A DNA stretch of 64,000 nucleotides from Rhodococcus sp. 14-1411-2a (GCF_002259485.1 NZ_NPGA01000019.1:310001-374000), one strand, 5' to 3'. Numbered from the stretch's first letter, positions 1 to 9,683 are shown. Numbers and translations: made by a program. Notes: a model not told the origin generated them from the letters alone.

Positions 1-632
1 GCGACCAGGCCGGCTCGGCGATGCACACGCACATGAGCCTGTTCGAGGGCGATGCCAACGCGTTCCACAACCCGGACGATCCGATGCAGCTCTCGGAGAC
101 CGGCAAGTCGTTCATCGCCGGCATCCTCGAACACGCCAACGAGATCAGCGCCGTGACCAACCAGTGGGTCAACTCCTACAAGCGACTCGTGCGCGGCGGC
201 GAAGCACCGACCGCTGCATCCTGGGGACCGGCGAACCGCTCGGCACTGATCCGCGTGCCGATGTACACCCCGAACAAGGCATCCTCGCGGCGCGTCGAGA
301 TCCGTAGCCCGGACTCGGCCTGCAACCCGTACCTGGCATTCGCGGTGCTGCTCGCGGCCGGTCTTCGCGGAATCGAGAAGGGCTACACCCTGCCGCCCGA
401 GGCCGAGGAAGACGTGTGGGCGTTGACCTCCGCCGAGCGTCGCGCCATGGGGTACAAGGAGCTACCGGGCAACCTCGATCAGGCCTTGAACGCGATGGAA
501 GGCTCCGAACTGGTCGCCGAAGCACTGGGCGAGCACGTCTTCGACTTCTTCCTCCGCAACAAGCGTCGCGAGTGGGAGGAATACCGCAGTCACGTCACGC
601 CGTACGAGCTGAAGGCCTACCTGGGTCTTTAA
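1..632 (+). CDS. glnA2: Glutamine synthetase GlnA2, C-terminal part
   Basis: Ligates ammonia to glutamate using ATP. The gene enters from the left edge (first full codon at 3) and only about the last 209 residues are present. The ATP/glutamate-site motif MHTHMSLFEG and the later RSPDSACNPYL motif are typical of class-I glutamine synthetase. Where GlnA1-type enzymes carry the adenylylated tyrosine (DLYELPPEE), this protein reads DVWALTSAERR, so the target tyrosine is missing, as in mycobacterial GlnA2. It lies directly upstream of glnE on the same strand, the order seen in M. tuberculosis (Rv2222c-Rv2221c). The isoform call rests on that context and on the altered adenylylation loop. Confidence 0.9.
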   Translation, partial: DQAGSAMHTHMSLFEGDANAFHNPDDPMQLSETGKSFIAGILEHANEISAVTNQWVNSYKRLVRGGEAPTAASWGPANRSALIRVPMYTPNKASSRRVEIRSPDSACNPYLAFAVLLAAGLRGIEKGYTLPPEAEEDVWALTSAERRAMGYKELPGNLDQALNAMEGSELVAEALGEHVFDFFLRNKRREWEEYRSHVTPYELKAYLGL

Positions 633-762
633 CAGCACGGCGTCGTCATGGGCTACGTTCTACTCGATCCTTCAATGGTAGTTCCGATGCCGACGCGAGC
701 ACCCTCGCGCCGCTGTGTACTGACGACGAGGTAATTCTGTGGCATCCCGAGGTGGATTGTAG

Positions 763-3700
763 ATGGTGCGTCCTCCGACCTCCAGATCCGTCGTTCCCGG
801 ACCGGGCCGTCTCGGCCTCGTCGAAGAAACTGCGCCGTCCGACCTGCGCACCCTCGGTTGGACGGGGGAGGAAAGCCTCGAGCTGCTGTGGTCGCTCTCC
901 CGTGCGCCCAACGCGGACCTCGCACTGCGGACCCTGGTGCGGATGTACGAAGTGCTCGGTGCCGGGTGGGCCGAGTTCGACTCTGCACTGCGCACCGACA
1001 AGGGCTTCCGCGGACGCATCCTCGGTCTCGTCGGGGCTTCGAGTGCGCTCGCCGATCATCTGGTTGCCGACGACAGCACCTGGCGTCTGCTGCTGACCAA
1101 GGAAGGTCAGAGCAGCGGAGTCTCGGCGAAGATCGAGTTACCCACCAAAGCCACCCTGGTCGCGGAACTGCTCGAGGCCGTCGGGGCCGAACCCGAGACC
1201 GGCCCCAATGCCGCACCGGACCTGTACCGCGCGACCGTCACAGGACCGCCCGCGGTGATCGCGCTGCGCAAGAAGTACCGCGACCAGATCATGGTGCTGG
1301 CGGCATACGACCTCGCCGCGACCGTCGAGAACGAACCCGTCCTGCCGTACACGGTGGTCGGGTCGCAACTGTCCGACATGGCCGACGCTGCGCTCACCGC
1401 TGCACTGGCGGTGGCGGTGGCCACCGTGTGCCCGGACGCTCCGTGTCCGACGCGTCTGGCCGTCGTCGCGATGGGCAAATGCGGTGCGCGCGAACTCAAT
1501 TACGTCTCCGACGTCGATGTCGTGTTCGTCGCCGAGCCCGCCGACTCGCAGGCGAGCCGCATCGCCGGTGAGATGATGCGCATCGGATCCTCGGCGTTCT
1601 TCGAGGTGGACGCGGCGCTGCGGCCGGAGGGCAAACGCGGCGAGCTGGTCCGCACCTTGGATTCGCATGTTGCCTACTACAAGCGCTGGGCCAAGACCTG
1701 GGAGTTCCAGGCTCTGCTCAAAGCCCGCCCGATGACCGGCGACATCGCGCTCGGCAACGATTACGTCGACGCGGTCAACCCGATGGTGTGGTTGGCCAGC
1801 CAGCGCGAGGACTTCGTGCCCGAGGTGCGCGCGATGCGGCGTCGCGTCGAGGAAATGGTGCCGCCGGAGCTCCGCGAGCGCGAGATCAAACTCGGACGCG
1901 GCAGCCTGCGGGACGTCGAATTCGCCGTCCAGCTCCTGCAATTGGTGCACGGTCGAACCGACGAGTCGCTGCGCGTTCTCGGCACGACCGATGCACTGAC
2001 CGCACTCACCGAGGGCGGCTACGTGGGCCGCGACGATGCCGCGAACCTGACGGCCTCCTACGAGTTTCTCCGGCTGATCGAGCACCGCCTGCAGATGCAG
2101 CGAATGCGTCGCACACACACCCTGCCTCCTCAGGACGACGAGGAAGCCCTGCGGTGGCTGGCCCGTTCGGCGCACATGCGACCCGACGGCAACCGCGACG
2201 CTCTCGGCGTGCTGAACGCCGAGATCAAGCGCAATGCGCAGCGCATCCGCCGGTTGCACGCCAAGCTCTTCTACCGGCCGTTGCTCGACTCGGTGGTCAA
2301 GTTCGACTCCGAGACGGTGCGTCTGACGCCCGACGCCGCGACGCGTCAGCTCGCTGCGCTCGGCTACGCGACACCGCAGAATGCGTTGGGCCATCTGCGT
2401 GCGCTCGTCGGCTCCGGCACCCGGCGCGGTCAGATTCAGGCCGTGCTGCTTCCTACGCTGCTCGAATGGCTTGCCGATACCCCCGACCCCGACGCCGGAC
2501 TGCTCAACTACCGCAGGCTGTCCGAATCGGCGGGGGAGCAGACGTGGTTCCTGCGCGTGCTGCGCGACGAAGGCGCAGTGGCACAGCGCCTGATGATCGT
2601 GCTCGGCTCCTCGGCCTATGTCCCGGACTTGCTGATCAAGGCCCCCGAGGTCATTCGGTTGTTCGCCGACGGACCCACCGGCCCGCGGCTGCTGGACGCC
2701 GAACCCGAAGAGACCTACCGTGCGATCCTGGCATCCTCGGCGCGCTACGAGGACCCGGTTCGAGCCATCAACGCAGCCAGGGCACTTCGACGGCACGAGC
2801 TCGCAAGGGTGGCGTCGGCCGACATCCTCGGCATGCTGGACGTCCCTCAGGTGTGCCGGGCCTTGTCCTCGGTCTGGGCCGCCGTCATCAATGCCGCCCT
2901 GGCCGCTGCCATCAGAGCCAGCGAGATCGAGCGCGGGGAACCGGCACCGGCAACTCTGGCCGTCATCGGCATGGGTCGCCTCGGCGGCGGTGAGCTCGGC
3001 TACGGCAGCGACGCCGACGTGCTGTTCGTCTGCGATCCGGTCGACGGTGCCGACGAGACCGTTGCGGTCAAGTGGGCGAACACCATTGCCGATCGCATCC
3101 GCAAACTGCTCGGCGCGCCCAGCACCGACCCGCCCCTCGAGGTCGACACCGGTCTGCGACCGGAAGGGCGAAGCGGACCGGTGGTGCGCACCCTGTCGTC
3201 GTACGCCGCGTACTACTCGCAGTGGGCTCAGGCCTGGGAAGTGCAGGCTCTGCTGCGCGCACACCAGGTGGCCGGCGACCAGGATCTCGGAATCCGATTC
3301 CTGCTGATGGCCGACAAGGTGCGCTACCCCGAGGGCGGCGTGTCCGCCGATGCGGTCCGCGAAATCCGACGCATCAAGGCGCGCATCGACTCCGAGCGTC
3401 TACCCAAGGGGGCCGACCCCTCCACCCACACCAAGCTCGGACGTGGGGGACTGGCAGACATCGAGTGGACCGTCCAGCTCATCCAGCTCAGATACGCGCA
3501 CAAGGTCCTGACGCTGCACAACACCTCGACTCTGCAGTCACTCGACGCCATCGGCGCAGCCGAGCTCATGAGCGAAACCGACGTCGAATTGCTCAGGGAG
3601 GCGTGGATTCTCGCAACCAAGGCCCGCAACGCGCTGGTCCTGGTGCGCGGTAAGCCCACCGATCAGCTGCCGCGACCGGGAGCTGTGCTGTCCGCAGTCG

Positions 3701-3810
3701 CGCAGGTAGCGGGTTGGGAGAACGGCGATGCCGGAGCGTTCCTCGACAACTACCTACGAGTGACGCGTCGAGCAAAGGCAGTGGTGGAGAGGACGTTCGG
3801 CGGGAACTAG
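763..3810 (+). CDS. glnE: Bifunctional glutamine synthetase adenylyltransferase/deadenylylase
   Basis: Switches GlnA1 off and on by adding or removing AMP on its tyrosine, according to nitrogen status. The 1015-residue length is normal for actinobacterial GlnE. Two nucleotidyltransferase modules are visible: the N-terminal adenylyl-removase centre with SDVDVVF near residue 250, and the C-terminal adenylyltransferase centre with GSDADVLF near 750. Each lies behind a G-rich loop ([10 protein letters not shown] and [10 protein letters not shown]). Each module is followed by a helical GlnE domain with the conserved KLGRG(S/G)L(R/A)D segment. The ATG start at 763 has GAGGTGG 7 bases ahead. It lies downstream of glnA2 and converges on the importer operon with only 13 bases between stops. 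Confidence 0.96.
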   Translation: MVRPPTSRSVVPGPGRLGLVEETAPSDLRTLGWTGEESLELLWSLSRAPNADLALRTLVRMYEVLGAGWAEFDSALRTDKGFRGRILGLVGASSALADHLVADDSTWRLLLTKEGQSSGVSAKIELPTKATLVAELLEAVGAEPETGPNAAPDLYRATVTGPPAVIALRKKYRDQIMVLAAYDLAATVENEPVLPYTVVGSQLSDMADAALTAALAVAVATVCPDAPCPTRLAVVAMGKCGARELNYVSDVDVVFVAEPADSQASRIAGEMMRIGSSAFFEVDAALRPEGKRGELVRTLDSHVAYYKRWAKTWEFQALLKARPMTGDIALGNDYVDAVNPMVWLASQREDFVPEVRAMRRRVEEMVPPELREREIKLGRGSLRDVEFAVQLLQLVHGRTDESLRVLGTTDALTALTEGGYVGRDDAANLTASYEFLRLIEHRLQMQRMRRTHTLPPQDDEEALRWLARSAHMRPDGNRDALGVLNAEIKRNAQRIRRLHAKLFYRPLLDSVVKFDSETVRLTPDAATRQLAALGYATPQNALGHLRALVGSGTRRGQIQAVLLPTLLEWLADTPDPDAGLLNYRRLSESAGEQTWFLRVLRDEGAVAQRLMIVLGSSAYVPDLLIKAPEVIRLFADGPTGPRLLDAEPEETYRAILASSARYEDPVRAINAARALRRHELARVASADILGMLDVPQVCRALSSVWAAVINAALAAAIRASEIERGEPAPATLAVIGMGRLGGGELGYGSDADVLFVCDPVDGADETVAVKWANTIADRIRKLLGAPSTDPPLEVDTGLRPEGRSGPVVRTLSSYAAYYSQWAQAWEVQALLRAHQVAGDQDLGIRFLLMADKVRYPEGGVSADAVREIRRIKARIDSERLPKGADPSTHTKLGRGGLADIEWTVQLIQLRYAHKVLTLHNTSTLQSLDAIGAAELMSETDVELLREAWILATKARNALVLVRGKPTDQLPRPGAVLSAVAQVAGWENGDAGAFLDNYLRVTRRAKAVVERTFGGN

Positions 3811-3823
3811 TCCCCGTCTGCCT

Positions 3824-4807
3824 CTAATCACTTCCGACGGTGACGAATCCCTGCTGAACCATCCAGTCCCGTGCGACGTCCGCAGGCTCGCGTCCGTCGA
3901 TGTCGACCTGCTTGTTCAGCTCGGAAATGGCCTCGTTGGTCAACGCGGCCGAGATCGGTGCGGTCACCTCGGCGATCTCGGGGTACTGATCGGCGACCTC
4001 CTGGCGGATGATGACGGTCGCGTTGTAGCGCGGGAAGAACGACTTGTCGTCTTCGACGACCGTCAGATTCAGGCCCTTGATACGTCCGTCGGTGGTGAAC
4101 ACCTCACCGAATCGGCACTGAGCGCCCTCGGCCGTGGCCTGATAGATGACGCCGGTCTGCAGAATCTGCACCGGCAACGTGCTGGCGTCGAACCCGTAGG
4201 TGGCGGCGAGGCCTGGCAACCCGTCCTGACGACTGTTGAACTCGGTCTCCACACACAGTGCTGCCGCGGCGGGGTCGCTGTTCACCAGCGCCGCGTAGTC
4301 GGACAGGGTGCGGACTCCGGTCTCCTGCGCCACCTGTTGATTCATCGCCAGCGCGTACGTGTTGTCCATCGGGGCCGGATTGACCCAGTCGATGCCATTG
4401 GCCTTGTCGGCGTCGCGCACGGCCTCGAATTGCTCGGTGGCGTCGGGAATGGGGGTTTCGTTGCCCAGGAAGTTGATCCATCCGGTACCGGTGTACTCGT
4501 AGGCGACGTCCACCTGACCGCTCTGCATGGCCAGACGCACACTTTGCGATCCGGCGATGTTGGTCAGATCCCGTACGTCGGCTCCGGCCGCGCTCAACGC
4601 GAATTCGAGGATGTAGCCGAGGATGATCTGCTCGGTGAAGTCCTTGGATCCCACGGTGAACTGGGCACCTTCGAGGCCGGGGAGCGGGGTGATGCTTCCC
4701 GGCTCGACCGACAACGGCATGGCACCGCCGGATTGCAATCCGCATCCCGAGAGCGCCAGGGTTGCCGCGGCGCACAGGGCCGCGAGTCGTCGAGTGGTGC
4801 GCCGCAT
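3824..4807 (-). CDS. proX: Osmoprotectant (glycine betaine/choline) ABC importer, substrate-binding lipoprotein
   Basis: Extracellular binding protein for a quaternary-amine importer. The 327-residue product starts with a basic segment, a hydrophobic stretch and the lipobox LALSGC (Cys22), so it should be a lipoprotein. The mature part opens with VGSKDFTEQ, the signature of the OpuBC/OpuCC/ProX family. It is the last gene of a four-gene operon; its ATG overlaps the permease stop (TGATG). In-frame sequence continues upstream without a stop, but that part is a shadow of the permease, and the lipoprotein signal fixes the start. The exact substrate (glycine betaine, choline or carnitine) cannot be read from sequence. 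Confidence 0.88.
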   Translation of the reverse strand: MRRTTRRLAALCAAATLALSGCGLQSGGAMPLSVEPGSITPLPGLEGAQFTVGSKDFTEQIILGYILEFALSAAGADVRDLTNIAGSQSVRLAMQSGQVDVAYEYTGTGWINFLGNETPIPDATEQFEAVRDADKANGIDWVNPAPMDNTYALAMNQQVAQETGVRTLSDYAALVNSDPAAAALCVETEFNSRQDGLPGLAATYGFDASTLPVQILQTGVIYQATAEGAQCRFGEVFTTDGRIKGLNLTVVEDDKSFFPRYNATVIIRQEVADQYPEIAEVTAPISAALTNEAISELNKQVDIDGREPADVARDWMVQQGFVTVGSD

Positions 4808-5592
4808 CAGCGGAGTCCTTTCGGTCCGAGGAATGCCTCGGCGAGTGCGCCCAGCCAGTCGACCAGCAGTGCGAGAGCAACAGCAAGAACTGCTCCCACC
4901 ACCAGAATGATCGGCTGGTTGAGCTTGTAGCCGGTATCGATCAACACGCCCAAACCGCCCGCTCCGACGAGGAAACTCAGGGTCGCGGTGCCCACAGCCA
5001 ACACCAGCGAGGTCCGCAGACCCGCGAGAATGAACGGAACCGCGAGGGGAAACTCGATGCGCCGCAGGATGCCCATGTTCGACATGCCCTGTCCGCGTGC
5101 GGCATCGATGTAGTTCGGGTCCACCGTCTGGAAGCCCAGCATGGTGTTCCGCAGAACCGGGAGCAGCGAGTAGAACGCGATGGGCAGAACGCCGGCAGTG
5201 AATCCGGTCCATCCGGTGGCCAGGAACAACAGAACGAGCAGTCCGACGGCCGGCGCTGCCTGACCGATGTTGGCGATACCGATGAACAACGGAGCCAGCT
5301 TCCGATACCCGGGCCGCGTCAGCAGAATTCCGAGCGGCACCGCGATGGCGAGTACGAGTGCCGTCACGACGAACGTGATCGCCACGTGCTCGCGGACGGC
5401 GGTGGTGATGCTGCCGGCGTTGAGGGTGCCCGACTGGGTGGCGGTCAGGTCCCGGCTGAACGTGTAGACCAAGAGCACGGCCACTATGACGAGGATGACC
5501 ACGGGCTGGATGAGTAGCCGGAGTCGCTCGGCCCGCTTGGCGGCGCGCGCGGTGTCCTTCGTGGTTTCGCCGGCGTCGGCGAGTGCGGTCAC
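4807..5592 (-). CDS. Osmoprotectant ABC importer, permease subunit (second)
   Basis: Inner-membrane channel subunit of the quaternary-amine importer. The 261-residue protein has a short charged N-terminus, a first membrane helix (about residues 24-42) and then five or so helices. The conserved loop with PLFIGIANIGQAAPAVGL is typical of ProW/OpuCB-type permeases, and RGQGMSNMGILRRIEFPLA is the ATPase-contacting EAA loop. The GTG start at 5592 overlaps the ATPase stop in a GTGA arrangement, indicating translational coupling. The longer reading frame upstream runs through the ATPase gene out of phase and was discarded. Confidence 0.87.
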   Translation of the reverse strand: MTALADAGETTKDTARAAKRAERLRLLIQPVVILVIVAVLLVYTFSRDLTATQSGTLNAGSITTAVREHVAITFVVTALVLAIAVPLGILLTRPGYRKLAPLFIGIANIGQAAPAVGLLVLLFLATGWTGFTAGVLPIAFYSLLPVLRNTMLGFQTVDPNYIDAARGQGMSNMGILRRIEFPLAVPFILAGLRTSLVLAVGTATLSFLVGAGGLGVLIDTGYKLNQPIILVVGAVLAVALALLVDWLGALAEAFLGPKGLR

Positions 5593-6785
5593 GACGGCGT
5601 CCCGACGTCGCTGCGCGCCTCGTCGTGATCGTTGGCGTGCTGAGACCGCAGGGATTTGATGGTGTCGATCAACACGTCGATCGTCACGGTGCCGACGTAC
5701 TCGCCGCGGTTGCCGGTCACGGTGGCCGTCGCATTGCCCTCGGAGAGAAGAGCTTCGAGGGCGTCCTGAAGGGTGGACTGCGTCGAGACCATCTCGCCCA
5801 TCGGCACACCGACGTCGCGCAGGCTGCCGACCCCCACGAGGTGGCGGCGATCGGTCCAGCGAAGCGGCCGCTTGCGCGCGTCGAGGATGATTCCCCACGC
5901 CTCCGGATCGGAGCCGAGAGCGGTGTTCATCGTCTCCACCGAATCGTCCTCGCCGAAGACTGGAACGTCGGACAGTTCGATGTCGCGTACGCGCATCAGG
6001 GTCAGCTGCTTCAACGCGGCCCCGGCCCCGACGAATCCGGCGACGGTGTCGTCGGCGGGGTTGGCGAGAACGGCCTCGGGGGTGTCGTACTGGAGAATCG
6101 TCGATTGGTTTCCGAGCACCGCGATTCGATCGCCGAGCTTGACGGCCTCGTCGAAATCGTGGGTCACGAACACGATGGTCTTGCCCAGCTCCGCCTGCAG
6201 CCGCATCAACTCGTCCTGCAACAGTCCTCGCGTGATCGGATCGACCGCGCCGAAGGGCTCATCCATCAACAGCACCGGGGGATCGGCGGCGAGAGCGCGG
6301 GCGACACCGACACGCTGCTGCTGGCCACCGGAGAGCTGACGCGGATAGCGCTGGCGGTACACGGCAGGGTCGAGCCCCACGAGATCGAGCATCTCGTCGG
6401 TGCGATCGTCGATGCGTTTCTTGTTCCATCCGATGAGCCCGGGCACCATGCCGACGTTCTGCGCGATCGTCATGTGCGGGAACAGACCCGCCTGCTGGAT
6501 GGAATAGCCGATGGTGCGACGCAACTCGTTGGGGTCGATCGAGAGCGCATCCTTTCCACCGATCGTGATGCGGCCCGACGTCGGTTCGATGAGCCGATTG
6601 ATCATGCGCATCGTCGTCGTCTTGCCGCAGCCCGAGGGCCCGACCAGAACGACGACCTCGCCGGCAGGAATCGTCATGGACACGTTGTCCACCGCGGCGA
6701 GCTTCTGCCCCGGGTAGCTCTTGGTCACGTTCTCGAGCACGATTTCCGCGCCGGAGACGTTGGATGTACGGGTCGAGTCACTCAC
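5589..6785 (-). CDS. proV: Osmoprotectant ABC importer, ATP-binding subunit with CBS domains
   Basis: Energises the quaternary-amine importer. It has 398 residues. The Walker A motif GPSGCGKTT is at about 49-57, followed by the ABC signature LSGGQQQRVGVARAL, Walker B VLLMDEPFGAVDP and the switch-region histidine in FVTHDFDEA. The C-terminal 130 residues form a pair of CBS domains, which in the OpuA/ProV family regulate transport by ionic strength or nucleotide binding. The GTG start overlaps the end of the upstream permease by 8 bases and its stop overlaps the next permease start, so all four genes form one tightly packed operon. Confidence 0.92.
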   Translation of the reverse strand: MSDSTRTSNVSGAEIVLENVTKSYPGQKLAAVDNVSMTIPAGEVVVLVGPSGCGKTTTMRMINRLIEPTSGRITIGGKDALSIDPNELRRTIGYSIQQAGLFPHMTIAQNVGMVPGLIGWNKKRIDDRTDEMLDLVGLDPAVYRQRYPRQLSGGQQQRVGVARALAADPPVLLMDEPFGAVDPITRGLLQDELMRLQAELGKTIVFVTHDFDEAVKLGDRIAVLGNQSTILQYDTPEAVLANPADDTVAGFVGAGAALKQLTLMRVRDIELSDVPVFGEDDSVETMNTALGSDPEAWGIILDARKRPLRWTDRRHLVGVGSLRDVGVPMGEMVSTQSTLQDALEALLSEGNATATVTGNRGEYVGTVTIDVLIDTIKSLRSQHANDHDEARSDVGTPS

Positions 6786-7428
6786 GGATACCCCTCGAGG
6801 TGGTCAGTTTGCCGATCAACACGTAGATCCCGTCCAGGATCAACGCCAGCAGGACGATCAGGACAGTGCCGGTGAGGGCCTGCGGTAGGGCTGTGGGGCT
6901 TCCTACGCGAGCGAGCCCGGAGAACAACAGGTTGCCCAGGCCAGGGCCTTTCGCGTACGCAGCGATGGCCAGGATGCCCATGGCCATCTGTGTGCTGATC
7001 CGCATCCCGGTCAGAATCGACGGCCAGGCGAGAGGGATTTCTATGCGTCGCAGCACCAGCGTGCGACTCATTCCGATACCGCGGGCGGCGTCGGCGACAG
7101 CCGGATCGACTGCAGCGAGACCCACCACGGTGTTGCGAATGATCGGCAGCAGCGAATACAGAACCAACGCGGTCACCGTCGGCCGAACGCCCAATCCCAT
7201 GATGGGGATGAGAACTCCCAGCAGCGCGAACGAGGGGATCGTCAGGATCGTGCTCGCGAGAGCCGTCGCGATCGCCGACCCAGCGGGGCTGCGGTAGACC
7301 AGAACACCGATCGCGACACCGATGACGGTGGCGATGACGACGCACTGAACGACGGCCGAGACGTGCAAATAGGAGTCGATCGCCAACTGCCTTCGCCGTC
7401 CGACGATGAATTCCCACAGTGCATCCAT
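6778..7428 (-). CDS. Osmoprotectant ABC importer, permease subunit (first)
   Basis: First gene of the importer operon, 216 residues with five to six membrane helices. The EAA-type loop (RGIGMSRTLVLRRIEIPLA) resembles the one in the second permease, so the two probably form a heterodimeric channel. The start was set at the ATG encoding MDALWEF; the frame stays open for 21 codons more, but that extension has a charged non-hydrophobic composition and no family resemblance. The operon promoter must lie in the 186 bases between this gene and the end of glnA1. Confidence 0.85.
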   Translation of the reverse strand: MDALWEFIVGRRRQLAIDSYLHVSAVVQCVVIATVIGVAIGVLVYRSPAGSAIATALASTILTIPSFALLGVLIPIMGLGVRPTVTALVLYSLLPIIRNTVVGLAAVDPAVADAARGIGMSRTLVLRRIEIPLAWPSILTGMRISTQMAMGILAIAAYAKGPGLGNLLFSGLARVGSPTALPQALTGTVLIVLLALILDGIYVLIGKLTTSRGIRE

Positions 7429-7541
7429 GCAGTTGCGTCCTCTGTTCGCCCGTAGCGGATAAATACCTTTACCCCGCGTACCGACAATCAAACGCCGACC
7501 GGTCTGAATTCTTCGTCGATTGCCGTAAGCGTTGCCGATCG

Positions 7542-7557
7542 GTTACTGCCCGGGAAC
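7542..7557 (+). promoter_or_regulatory. Possible weak GlnR-like site ahead of the importer operon
   Basis: The sequence reads GTTAC, six bases, GGAAC, which fits a loose gTnAC-n6-GnAAC pattern for the actinobacterial nitrogen regulator GlnR. It lies about 115 bases upstream of the first permease gene and just downstream of glnA1. One such match can arise by chance, so this is only a candidate. Confidence 0.22.
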
Positions 7558-7560
7558 GCA

Positions 7561-7596
7561 ACAACGCCCGGCCGAAAGGATTCGGCCGGGCGTTGT
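7561..7596 (-). terminator. Perfect 16-bp hairpin after glnA1
   Basis: Two perfectly complementary 16-base arms (7561-7576 and 7581-7596) flank a 4-base loop, 19 bases after the glnA1 stop. There is no real U-tract, as is common for actinobacterial terminators. It separates glnA1 from the importer operon transcribed in the same direction. Confidence 0.75.
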
Positions 7597-7614
7597 CAGC
7601 GTGAAATCAGACGA

Positions 7615-9051
7615 TCACACGTCGTAGTACAGCGAGAACTCGTACGGGTGCGGACGCAGGTTCACCGGAGCGATTTCCTGCTCGCGCTTGAGCGAGATCC
7701 AGGTCTCGATCAGGTCGGTGGTGAAGACGCCACCCTCGGTGAGGTAGTCGTGATCGGCCTCGAGCCGGTCGATCACGGCATTCAGCGAGGTAGGTGCCTG
7801 AGGAATGTTCTTGGCTTCCTCGGGCGGCAACTCGTAGAGATCCTTGTCGACCGGAGCCATCGGCTCGATCTTGTTCTTGATTCCGTCCAGACCCGCCATC
7901 ATCTGAGCGGCGAAGTTCAGGTACGGGTTACCCGAGGAGTCCGGCGCACGGAACTCGAGGCGCTTGGCCTTCGGGTTGTTGCCGGTGATCGGGATACGCA
8001 CCGCAGCGGAGCGGTTGCGCTGGCTGTAGACCAGGTTGATGGGGGCCTCGTAGCCCGGCACCAGACGGTGGTACGAGTTGATCGTCGGGTTGGTGAACGC
8101 CAGCAGCGACGGCGCGTGGTGCAGGATGCCGCCGATGTAGTGGCGAGCGAGATCCGACAGTCCGGCGTATCCGGCCTCGTCGTGGAAGAGAGGCTTGCCG
8201 TCCTTCCACAGGGACTGGTGCACGTGCATACCCGAGCCGTTGTCGCCGAACAGCGGCTTCGGCATGAACGTCGCGGACTTGCCGTTCTGCCATGCGGTGT
8301 TCTTGACGATGTACTTGAACAGCTGCAGGTCGTCCGCTGCGCGAAGCAGCGTGTTGAACTTGTAGTTGATCTCCTGCTGGCCGCCGGTGCCGACCTCGTG
8401 GTGCGCACGCTCGAGCTCGAAGCCAGCGTTCTGCAGGTTGGTCGAGATCTGGTCGCGCAGGTCGACGTAGTGGTCGTACGGAGCGACGGGGAAGTAGCCA
8501 CCCTTGAAACGCACCTTGTAACCGAGGTTCGGGCTGCCGTCGGCCTCGGTCTCGGCTCCGGTATTCCACCAACCCGAGGACGAGTCGACCTCGTAGAACG
8601 CGCCGTTCGCCTGCGAATCGAAGCGCACGGAATCGAAGATGTAGAACTCGGCCTCGGCACCGAAGTAAGCGGTGTCGGCGATGCCGGTGCTCGCCAAGTA
8701 CTCCTCGGCCTTACGTGCGACGTTGCGCGGGTCGCGGCTGTAGGCCTCACGCGTGAACGGGTCGTGAACGAAGAAGTCGATGTTCAGCGTCTTCGCATTG
8801 CGGAAGGGATCGACCTGAGCGGTGGCGTAGTCCGGAAGCAGAATCATGTCGGACTCGTGAATGGACTGGAAGCCGCGGACGGACGAGCCGTCGAACGCGA
8901 GGCCGTCTTCCAGTGTGTCTGCCGTGAACGCCTTGGCGGCGATCGAGAAGTGCTGCTGTGCACCCGGCAAATCCGTGAACCGGATGTCGACGTATTCGAT
9001 TCCTTCATCTGCGATGAACTTGATGACCTCTTGGGCCGTGGAAAACGCCAC
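7615..9051 (-). CDS. glnA1: Glutamine synthetase type I, adenylylation-regulated
   Basis: Main ammonia-assimilating enzyme, a cytosolic dodecamer. The 478-residue length is standard. Motifs seen are the N-terminal IRFTDLPG segment, [11 protein letters not shown] near residue 270, and [11 protein letters not shown] with the adenylylatable tyrosine at about 406, the residue modified by GlnE, which is encoded nearby. The GTG start at 9051 has a strong AAAGGAG ribosome-binding site 7 bases away. A GlnR-type operator lies 71-86 bases upstream of the start. The gene is monocistronic: a strong hairpin follows it, and its upstream neighbour is divergent. Confidence 0.97.
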   Translation of the reverse strand: MAFSTAQEVIKFIADEGIEYVDIRFTDLPGAQQHFSIAAKAFTADTLEDGLAFDGSSVRGFQSIHESDMILLPDYATAQVDPFRNAKTLNIDFFVHDPFTREAYSRDPRNVARKAEEYLASTGIADTAYFGAEAEFYIFDSVRFDSQANGAFYEVDSSSGWWNTGAETEADGSPNLGYKVRFKGGYFPVAPYDHYVDLRDQISTNLQNAGFELERAHHEVGTGGQQEINYKFNTLLRAADDLQLFKYIVKNTAWQNGKSATFMPKPLFGDNGSGMHVHQSLWKDGKPLFHDEAGYAGLSDLARHYIGGILHHAPSLLAFTNPTINSYHRLVPGYEAPINLVYSQRNRSAAVRIPITGNNPKAKRLEFRAPDSSGNPYLNFAAQMMAGLDGIKNKIEPMAPVDKDLYELPPEEAKNIPQAPTSLNAVIDRLEADHDYLTEGGVFTTDLIETWISLKREQEIAPVNLRPHPYEFSLYYDV

Positions 9052-9121
9052 GCTTTTGCTCCTTTGTTGAGTCCGTCGACCTGACGGTATGGACTTGGTG
9101 TTGCCCGCCCGTCAAGCTCGT

Positions 9122-9137
9122 GTTTCGCCCGTGTTAC
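9122..9137 (-). promoter_or_regulatory. GlnR operator upstream of glnA1
   Basis: Read on the minus strand the site is GTAAC, six bases (ACGGGC), GAAAC, an exact match to the gTnAC-n6-GaAAC box of the nitrogen regulator GlnR described in Streptomyces and mycobacteria. It sits 71-86 bases before the glnA1 start codon, a normal distance for activation. Binding itself is inferred. Confidence 0.7.
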
Positions 9138-9205
9138 ACGTCCTGGCTCACGACTGGCACGGACAACAGTACGTCCAGGTGTTTTCCCGTGTGCCCGACC
9201 GCGCC

Positions 9206-9211
9206 TATCCT
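9206..9211 (+). promoter_or_regulatory. -10 box for a leaderless RDD-protein transcript
   Basis: TATCCT ends 7 bases before the ATG at 9219. With the usual 6-7 base distance from -10 box to transcription start, the mRNA would begin at the start codon. This supports choosing 9219 over the in-frame ATG at 9120. Confidence 0.5.
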
Positions 9212-9218
9212 TGAAATC

Positions 9219-9683
9219 ATGGCACGAATGACAGGGTCCTGGTTGTCCGGACCGGCCTCGGCGAACCCACGTGAACCCCAGAACTTCCGTGGGGAGGAGT
9301 TGGGTCTGCCGCAGCAGGGCGTCGGATCGCTGGCAGGTACCGGACGCAGAGTCCTCGCGCTGGTGCTGGATTGGACGATGGCCACCGGCGTGGCGTCGCT
9401 GATTCTCGGCGGATACACCACCAGTGGCCTGATCTCGACGATCGTGCTGGCCGTGTGGTTCGGAGTGGGACTGGTGAGCGTCTCACTGTTCTCGTTCACC
9501 CCGGGGCAGTTCGTCGTCGGTGTTCAGGTGGCACGCATCGACGCCAACGCGCGGGTCGGCTTCGTCCGCGCCCTGGTGCGCCAGTTGATTCTGCTGTTCG
9601 TCGTCCCGGCCGTCGTGACCGACATGGACGGCCGAGGAATGCACGACCGCGCAACGGGAACAGCCCTGCTGCGGACCCGCTGA
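9219..9683 (+). CDS. RDD family small membrane protein
   Basis: A 154-residue membrane protein of unknown function carrying an RDD domain: the arginine in TGRRVLALVLDWTMA begins the domain near residue 40 and is followed by two hydrophobic segments. A third hydrophobic segment (LILLFVVPAV) precedes the conserved MHDRATGTALL ending, where aspartate and arginine are typical of the family. The first 35 residues are hydrophilic. It corresponds by position to the RDD protein between glnA1 and the DUF4191 gene of M. tuberculosis. It is divergent from glnA1 and convergent with the DUF4191 gene. Confidence 0.85.
   Translation: MARMTGSWLSGPASANPREPQNFRGEELGLPQQGVGSLAGTGRRVLALVLDWTMATGVASLILGGYTTSGLISTIVLAVWFGVGLVSVSLFSFTPGQFVVGVQVARIDANARVGFVRALVRQLILLFVVPAVVTDMDGRGMHDRATGTALLRTR

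Noticed and set aside
1138-3264. 708-codon open frame on the minus strand inside glnE
   Set aside because: It lies fully antisense to glnE, whose motifs are intact, and has the Arg/Val/His/Gly-rich composition of a high-G+C shadow frame.
7648-9084. 478-codon plus-strand frame over glnA1
   Set aside because: Shadow of glnA1, same length by symmetry of codon bias; no domain is visible.
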